Part shown: positions 55,718 to 64,000 of the stretch, one piece after another
Numbering within the stretch: position 1 is the stretch's first letter
Layout: each line of letters starts with the position of its first letter
Assembly (NCBI RefSeq): GCF_000283655.1
Contig: NC_016623.1
Span: 124,001-188,000, forward strand
DNA from: Azospirillum lipoferum 4B
Lineage (GTDB): Bacteria > Pseudomonadota > Alphaproteobacteria > Azospirillales > Azospirillaceae
Direction of reading: 5' to 3'
DNA length: 64,000 nucleotides
Notes under the pieces: generated by a model
Told to the model about the DNA's origin: nothing
Database searches by the model: none
What the model saw: the letters and a program-made list of their open reading frames with translations, nothing else
Position numbers and translations under genes: made by a program

Positions 55718-56473
55718 ATGGCCAACCCCACAGCCGCCGCCGGCGTCGATCCGCGCGCCGGCGCCAACGCCGCGCTCGCGTCGCGTTGGGCCAAGCCCGC
55801 CGTCTTCACCCTCTGCCTCGTCCCGCTGGTCTGGACCATGTGGCTCGCCTACACCGGCGAGCTGGGGGCGGAGCCGGTGCTGGAAAGCGTCAAGGCCAGC
55901 GGCTTGTGGGCCTTGCGCTTCCTGCTGATCGCCCTGGCGCTGACGCCGCTGCGCATGCTGACGGGGGTGGCGGGGCTGGCGCGCTTCCGGCGGATGCTGG
56001 GGCTGTTCGCCTTCTTCTACGCCACCGTCCACCTGTCCACCTACATCGGGCTGGATCAGTTCTTCGACTGGGCTGCGATCTGGAAGGACATTGTCAAGCG
56101 GCCCTACATCACGGTCGGCATGGGCGGCTTCCTGATCCTGACGGCGCTGGCCGCGACCTCCACCGACGGCATGGTGAAGCGGCTGGGCGGCCAGCGCTGG
56201 CGCGCCCTGCACCGCTGCGTGTTCGTCGCCGGGCTGGCCGGCTGCCTGCACTTCATCATGCTGGTGAAGGGCTGGCAGACGGCGCCCCTGGTCTATGCGT
56301 TGATCTGCATCGGGCTGCTGGCCTTCCGCCGTTGGCCGATCCGGCTGGGACGGCGGAAGGACCCGCAGGCCGGACGGGTGTCCGTCAGAACACGGCCCGC
56401 AGCAGCCCCACGGTCCGGCGAAGCGCCAGCACCGCGCTTCCCGGATGGAAGCTCCCCCGCTCGTCGCAGTTGA
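55718..56473 (+). CDS. msrQ: MsrQ (YedZ), haem-binding membrane subunit of the MsrPQ system
   Basis: 251 residues, about six membrane helices. YedZ-type ferric-reductase-like transmembrane domain: ALTPLRMLTGVAGLARFRRMLGLFAFFYATVHLSTYIGLDQ with haem His candidates, ITVGMGGFLILTALAATST, WRALHRCVFVAGLAGCLHFIMLVK. It passes electrons from quinol or flavin to periplasmic MsrP. The C-terminal 35 or so residues (TRPAAAPRSGEAPAPRF...) are low-complexity and overlap the 3' end of the convergent hydrolase gene by 89 bp, so the tail looks like a later extension. Confidence 0.92.
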   Translation: MANPTAAAGVDPRAGANAALASRWAKPAVFTLCLVPLVWTMWLAYTGELGAEPVLESVKASGLWALRFLLIALALTPLRMLTGVAGLARFRRMLGLFAFFYATVHLSTYIGLDQFFDWAAIWKDIVKRPYITVGMGGFLILTALAATSTDGMVKRLGGQRWRALHRCVFVAGLAGCLHFIMLVKGWQTAPLVYALICIGLLAFRRWPIRLGRRKDPQAGRVSVRTRPAAAPRSGEAPAPRFPDGSSPARRS

Positions 56474-57059
56474 AGCCGTGGCCGGCCGGATAGACATGCA
56501 CCGGCAGCCACGGGTAACGTGACCGCACGGCCTCCGCCACCGACACGGGGATGGCGTGGTCCTGTTCGCCGAAATGCAGCAGGGTCGGCACCCGCGGGGC
56601 GCTGTCCAGCGTCTTGCCGATCTCGCCGCCGTAATAGCCGACGGCGGCGCGCACCGGCAGGACCGCCGCCGACGCCCAGGCGATGCTGCCGCCCCAGCAA
56701 TAGCCGACGATGGCCGCCGTTCCGTCACCGCCCAGATGGGCCAGCGCCGCCGCGACGTCCTGCAACGCGTCCGCGGTCGGCACCGCTCCCTTCAGCGCGA
56801 TGCCCCGCTGGATCCCGGCATCGTCATAGGGCAGCTCCACCCCGCGCTCGGCACGGTCGAACAGATCGGGCGCCACGGTGGTGAAGCCCTGCTGGGCGAA
56901 GCCGTCGCACACGCTGCGGATATGGCGGTTGATGCCGAAAATCTCCGGCGCCACGATCAGGCGCCCGATTTCCTCGCCCTTGGCCGGTGCCCGATAGGCG
57001 CGAAGCCGGTGGCCGTCCGCGGCCTGGAGTTCGATCCAGCCCGCCGTTGCGTCATTCAT
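56385..57059 (-). CDS. Dienelactone hydrolase family protein
   Basis: 224 residues from the ATG at 57059 (AAGGG upstream). Alpha/beta hydrolase with the DLH catalytic triad: Cys in IVGYCWGGSIAW, Asp in HFGEQDHAIPV and His in YPAGHGFNCDERGSF. The conserved RLIVAPEIFGINRHIRSVCDGFAQQGF region is intact. It would hydrolyse dienelactone or a similar ester; the family is broad. Its 3' end overlaps msrQ convergently. Confidence 0.9.
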   Translation of the reverse strand: MNDATAGWIELQAADGHRLRAYRAPAKGEEIGRLIVAPEIFGINRHIRSVCDGFAQQGFTTVAPDLFDRAERGVELPYDDAGIQRGIALKGAVPTADALQDVAAALAHLGGDGTAAIVGYCWGGSIAWASAAVLPVRAAVGYYGGEIGKTLDSAPRVPTLLHFGEQDHAIPVSVAEAVRSRYPWLPVHVYPAGHGFNCDERGSFHPGSAVLALRRTVGLLRAVF

Positions 57060-57254
57060 GTCCCGAACCCTTCGTCTTGCAAGACCGTCCATGCGGTCAT
57101 TGCCGCCAATCATAAGAGGAGCGGCCCGGAGGGCAACTGGCGACAGGGCGGCACTGCGGCCCGAAGGTCATATACTCTCTTCCGCCGGTATTGTTGCTTC
57201 GCCATCCTTCGGATTACCGCCAGTGGTGGCGGCCTATCCACGACGAGGTCGACC

Positions 57255-57593
57255 GTGCGCAGATTCGCTTTTCTCGCCGTTTTCGCCGCCCTGGCCGGGG
57301 CGGCGGTTTCCGCCCAGGCCGCGGACACCTACAAGTTCAATCTCCACAACAAGTCCTCGGAGTACGTCATCAACGGCTTCCGCACCTTCGAAGGCGGGGC
57401 GTGGAGCAAGAACTGGATCGACTTCAAGCTGAAGCCCGGCGAATCCGCCGAAATGGATTGGGGCAGCAATGACGGCAACTGCGTCGTTCCGTTCAAGGTG
57501 GACTGGGTCGGCTATGAGTCGGAGAAGTTCAGCGTCGACTGGTGCAAGGTGAAGAACATCTACATGAAGGATCAGGGTTTCAGCTTCGACTGA
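57255..57593 (+). CDS. Small exported protein of unknown function
   Basis: 112 residues from the GTG at 57255 (GAGG six bases upstream), giving a clean signal peptide (FAFLAVFAALAGAAVSAQAA). The mature part (TYKFNLHNKSSEYVINGFRTFEG...WSKNWIDFKLKPGESAEMDWGSNDGNCVVPFKVDW) looks like a small beta-sandwich with two Cys (GNCVVPF and VDWCKVKN) that may form a disulfide. I do not know the family. It is followed by a perfect hairpin. Confidence 0.75.
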   Translation: MRRFAFLAVFAALAGAAVSAQAADTYKFNLHNKSSEYVINGFRTFEGGAWSKNWIDFKLKPGESAEMDWGSNDGNCVVPFKVDWVGYESEKFSVDWCKVKNIYMKDQGFSFD

Positions 57594-57601
57594 CGGCTGG
57601 C

Positions 57602-57627
57602 GGGCACCGCGGCCGGCCGCGGTGCCC
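57602..57627. terminator. Perfect 26-base palindrome between convergent genes
   Basis: GGGCACCGCGG and its inverse pair around a CCGG centre. It lies 9 bp after the exported-protein stop and 8 bp before the oxyR stop, so it can end both transcripts. No T-run. Confidence 0.6.
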
Positions 57628-57634
57628 CTCAGAC

Positions 57635-60883
<3,249 letters not shown>

Positions 60884-60902
60884 CCTCGACGGTCTTGGAC
60901 GG

Positions 60903-60933
60903 AGGCGGCCCGCTGTCCAATGGCGGGCCGCCT
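60903..60933 (+). terminator. Hairpin downstream of katG
   Basis: AGGCGGCCCGC (60903-60913) pairs with GCGGGCCGCCT (60923-60933), an 11-bp perfect stem about 20 bp after the katG stop. No U-tract follows, so it may be a weak terminator or a stabilising 3' structure. Confidence 0.6.
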
Positions 60934-61010
60934 TCCGAAATTCCGGCCACCTTGAACTCGGGAGGGCATGCCCACAGCCGGAATCGATAAGGGAAAAGGG
61001 AGGCTCGATC

Positions 61011-61217
61011 ATGAACGACCGCGATATTCAGACCGACCGCGACTGGCTGATGTTCATCGAAAGGGACATCGATGGTCTCGACCGGCAAATCTACCACGCC
61101 ACCTGGACGATCAGGCAGTCGCAGACAGCCCTTGAACGGCTGTCCGCCGCGCGGGATTCCCTCCTCGCCCAGGCACAGGAGATCTTGGACCGCCTCGACG
61201 GGAAGCCGACCGCCTGA
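61011..61217 (+). CDS. Small coiled-coil hypothetical protein
   Basis: 68 residues (MNDRDIQTDRDWLMFIERDIDGLDRQI...). It looks fully helical with heptad-like hydrophobic spacing (IRQSQTALERLSAARDSLLAQAQEILDRL). A purine-rich AAAAGGGAGG stretch precedes the ATG. No family recognised. It stands between katG and the convergent nhaA gene. Confidence 0.6.
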   Translation: MNDRDIQTDRDWLMFIERDIDGLDRQIYHATWTIRQSQTALERLSAARDSLLAQAQEILDRLDGKPTA

Positions 61218-61282
61218 AACTCTTGACGTCGTTCACGCCGGTTGGCGCCCCCGTGGGCGGAGGCGCCGTCCACTTGCCGAGG

Positions 61283-62512
61283 TTACGCTGCGTTCCTGTC
61301 GGCTTTCGCATACCGATGGGCCGGACCATCGGCCTTCCGGGACACGAGGCGCAGAAGCAAGGCGCCCGCGGTCGCGGACAGAAGCGACCCCGCGAAGACG
61401 CCGACCTTGACCGCATCGCCGAGTTCGGGCGAAGCGGGGAAGGCCAAGGCCCCGATGAACAGGCTCATGGTGAAGCCGATGCCGCACAGCAGGGAGACAC
61501 CGAAAAGCTGCGCCGTGTTCGCGCCGGCCGGCATGTCGGCGAAGCCCAGGCGGACGGTGAGCCAAGCGGTTCCGAACACGCCGACCATCTTCCCCAGGAA
61601 CAGGCCGAGCGCGATCCCCAGCGGGATGGAGCCGGTCAGGATCGATGCATCCATGCCGGCGAAGGACACGCCGGCATTCGCAAAGCCGAAGACGGGGACG
61701 ATCAGATAGGCCACCCAGCCGTGGATGCCATGCTCAAGCCGGTGCAGCGGGGAATGCATGTCGTCCGGCTTGCCCGGCGCGGGGCGAAGCGGAATCGTCA
61801 GCGCAAGGGCGACGCCGGCCAGCGTCGCATGGACGCCCGACAGGAGAACCGCGCCCCACAGGCCCAGGCCGAGAATCAGGTAGGGCCAGAGCGTCTGGAC
61901 ACCGAAGCGGTTCAAGGCGATCAACGCCGCCAGGATCAGCGCCGCCGCGCCCAGCGCCGGCATCGACAGGTCGGCGGTATAGAACAGGGCGATGATGATG
62001 ACGGCACCGAGATCGTCGATGATGGCCAGGGCCGTCAGGAAGATCTTGAGCGATGTCGGCACGCGCGACCCGAGGAGCGACAGGACGCCCAGGGCGAAGG
62101 CGATGTCGGTCGCCGCCGGGATGGCCCAGCCGCGGATCGTTTCCGGATCGCTGCTGTTGAAGGCCACATAGATGAGAGCTGGCACCATCATGCCGCCGGC
62201 CGCCGCCACGCCCGGCAGAATCCGGCGCGACCATGTGGAAAGCTGGCCGTCCAGCATCTCCCGCTTGATCTCCAGCCCGACCAGCAGGAAGAAGACAGCC
62301 ATCAGGCCGTCATTGACCCAATGACCGATGCTGAGACCCAGAACATAGCTGTGCAACGTGCCGAAATAGATGCCCGACAGGGGCGAATTCGCAACGATCA
62401 GGGCCAGCGCCGCGGCGACCATCAGAAGAATGCCACCCGACGCTTCGCTATCCATGAATTCCCTGAAAATGGAAATCGGGCGCCGGCGAGAGAGTTGCGT
62501 CTTTTCCACCAT
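61283..62512 (-). CDS. nhaA: Na+/H+ antiporter NhaA
   Basis: 409 residues, about twelve membrane segments. Conserved elements: [51 protein letters not shown], the [10 protein letters not shown] assembly with Asp136, and the ion-binding pair Asp166-Asp167 in [19 protein letters not shown]. It exchanges sodium for protons across the inner membrane for pH and salt homeostasis. Confidence 0.95.
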   Translation of the reverse strand: MVEKTQLSRRRPISIFREFMDSEASGGILLMVAAALALIVANSPLSGIYFGTLHSYVLGLSIGHWVNDGLMAVFFLLVGLEIKREMLDGQLSTWSRRILPGVAAAGGMMVPALIYVAFNSSDPETIRGWAIPAATDIAFALGVLSLLGSRVPTSLKIFLTALAIIDDLGAVIIIALFYTADLSMPALGAAALILAALIALNRFGVQTLWPYLILGLGLWGAVLLSGVHATLAGVALALTIPLRPAPGKPDDMHSPLHRLEHGIHGWVAYLIVPVFGFANAGVSFAGMDASILTGSIPLGIALGLFLGKMVGVFGTAWLTVRLGFADMPAGANTAQLFGVSLLCGIGFTMSLFIGALAFPASPELGDAVKVGVFAGSLLSATAGALLLRLVSRKADGPAHRYAKADRNAA

Positions 62513-62680
62513 GGAATTCGGTCCTTATTCGATTCTTGTCGATAGAGCTCCTGTCCCGCCACAGTGCCATCGGCGGGATACCTTGGAGCATATGGGGCCT
62601 GAACGAGGGAAAACAGGGTGTGGCGCCCCGGAATATCCATCCCGGAGTGCCACAAACCCCTTGCCATGCCGTCCGGACGC

Positions 62681-62842
62681 TCAGCCCAGGAGCTGGCTGA
62701 AGAGAACACAGATCGTCAGCACCACGAGGCTTGCCGTGCCGGCCCAAGCCCAGGCGAACTGGAATTTGGTCGGCAGCAGTTCGCGCTCGAAATCGGAGGT
62801 GAAGTTGTCCTTGACCGCCTCGATGGTCAGCCAGAACAGCAC
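62681..62842 (-). pseudogene. Short membrane-protein frame, possible gene remnant
   Basis: From a GTG at 62842 the frame reads LFWLTIEAVKDNFTSDFERELL, then PTKFQFAWAWAGTASLVVLT and ends ICVLFSQLLG. It has strong GC3 coding bias and a convincing C-terminal membrane helix. The open frame extends upstream (...RRPVFSPVLFW) almost to the tlyA stop without an ATG or ribosome site. This looks like the 3' end of a larger gene whose 5' part is gone, or a small membrane protein with an unusual start. The rest of the 62513-62926 gap shows nothing recognisable. Confidence 0.4.
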
Positions 62843-62926
62843 CGGCGAGAAAACCGGCCGTCGCGACAGAGCCGTGCCGCATGCAGGCTTACGGGCACCC
62901 AGGTCGGGACTGCGGCTCCAGCCGGA

Positions 62927-63670
<744 letters not shown>

Positions 63671-63752
63671 GCCGTCAGCCCTTCGCTCATCCCTTGCCGG
63701 CGCATTCCTGACGCGGAACGGCCGGAAGGGCAAGCCCCGGAGACCGGATTCG

Positions 63753-64000
63753 TCAGGCGGCGGGGAAGTCGACGGTCACGCGGGTGCCATAGGGGCTGCT
63801 GTCCACGCTCATCCTGCCGCGCAGCTGGCCGACGAAGGCGCGCACCACCTTCAACCCCAGCGTGGCTGCACGGGCGACGTCGAGGCCCGGCGGCAGTCCG
63901 GTACCCCGGTCGGAGATCTCCAGGCGGACGGTATCGCCACCGGCGCGGCCGAGCCGCACATCGATGGTACCGGGCGCCCCGGCCGGGAAGGCGTGGCGGG
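63753..64000 (-). CDS. Histidine kinase, C-terminal ATPase part (runs off the window)
   Basis: About 82 residues are visible. They start within RHAFPAGAPGTIDVRL, a typical N-box region of the HisKA_2/HWE kinase group (KHAFP-type), followed by LEISDRGTGLPPGLDV (G1 box) and LGLKVVRAFVGQLRGRMSVDSSPYGTRVTVDFP. The start and sensor domains lie beyond the window. Confidence 0.85.
   Translation of the reverse strand, partial: RHAFPAGAPGTIDVRLGRAGGDTVRLEISDRGTGLPPGLDVARAATLGLKVVRAFVGQLRGRMSVDSSPYGTRVTVDFPAA

Noticed and set aside
62422-62882. Minus-strand frames of 95-145 codons between nhaA and tlyA
   Set aside because: They run in other frames across the better-supported membrane-protein frame and overlap the nhaA start; sequences show no protein-like pattern.

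Overview
The window is GC-rich, gene-dense chromosomal DNA with strong GC3 bias. The gene set (choline ABC importer with BetI, imelysin-type iron genes, BioMNY, very large soluble HAMP-repeat sensor kinases, a globin-coupled chemoreceptor) and codon use suggest an alphaproteobacterium of the Azospirillum/Rhodospirillales type. This is inference from protein recognition alone, as there is no rRNA or other taxonomic marker here. I saw no tRNA, rRNA, CRISPR array, prophage or complete insertion sequence.

Layout. 1-5.5 kb: two tandem paralogous genes of unknown function, a periplasmic 5'-nucleotidase, a class I amidotransferase and a molybdopterin-binding/nucleotidyltransferase fusion. 5.5-9.8 kb: choline import (choX, choW, choV) with betI and a BetI-like operator upstream of choV. 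10.2-14.2 kb: a soluble globin-coupled chemoreceptor, an AbrB-type membrane protein and a cystathionine beta-lyase-like enzyme. 14.3-21.0 kb: a periplasmic metal-handling cluster (imelysin, multicopper oxidase, di-heme protein, second imelysin, DUF1513) behind a promoter with Fur-like boxes. 21.1-25.1 kb: glutathione-dependent formaldehyde detoxification (fghA, adhC), a LysR regulator and a small gene with a Fur-like box. 25.1-28.7 kb: pqiABC. 28.9-32.9 kb: a HutC-type regulator with a palindromic operator, then a four-gene polar amino-acid ABC importer. 33-39.4 kb: a YefM-YoeB toxin-antitoxin pair, then a tightly packed run bioM-bioN-bioY-acyl-CoA ligase-thiolase-MFS. 39.5-42.5 kb: a lower-GC island with an RTX-type protein carrying four 40-residue repeats and a GT-C-like membrane protein. 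42.5-45.6 kb: purT, a small lipoprotein, two DUF5985-like membrane proteins and a small winged-helix-like protein. 45.6-53.9 kb: two translationally coupled soluble hybrid histidine kinases, the first with about ten 92-residue HAMP-type units. 54.7-57.6 kb: msrPQ, a dienelactone hydrolase and a small exported protein. 57.6-64 kb: oxyR/katG divergent pair, a small coiled-coil protein, nhaA, a small membrane ORF or gene remnant, tlyA, and the C-terminal end of another histidine kinase.

The genes form several independent stress and transport modules: osmoprotectant uptake, iron handling, formaldehyde, peroxide and methionine-oxidation defence, envelope lipid maintenance and vitamin uptake. Intergenic regions carry several related palindromic repeats with arms rich in CCCTCTCCC, plus one copy of a second palindrome family (CATCCCCGCGAAGGCGGGGAT type) that appears to supply the 5' end of the di-heme protein gene.

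Most promising for follow-up: the imelysin/multicopper oxidase/di-heme cluster; the biotin transporter operon carrying an acyl-CoA ligase and a thiolase that lacks its second catalytic cysteine; the globin sensor with Phe where the haem-ligating His is expected; the giant HAMP array; and four consecutive G5 runs at the start of katG.
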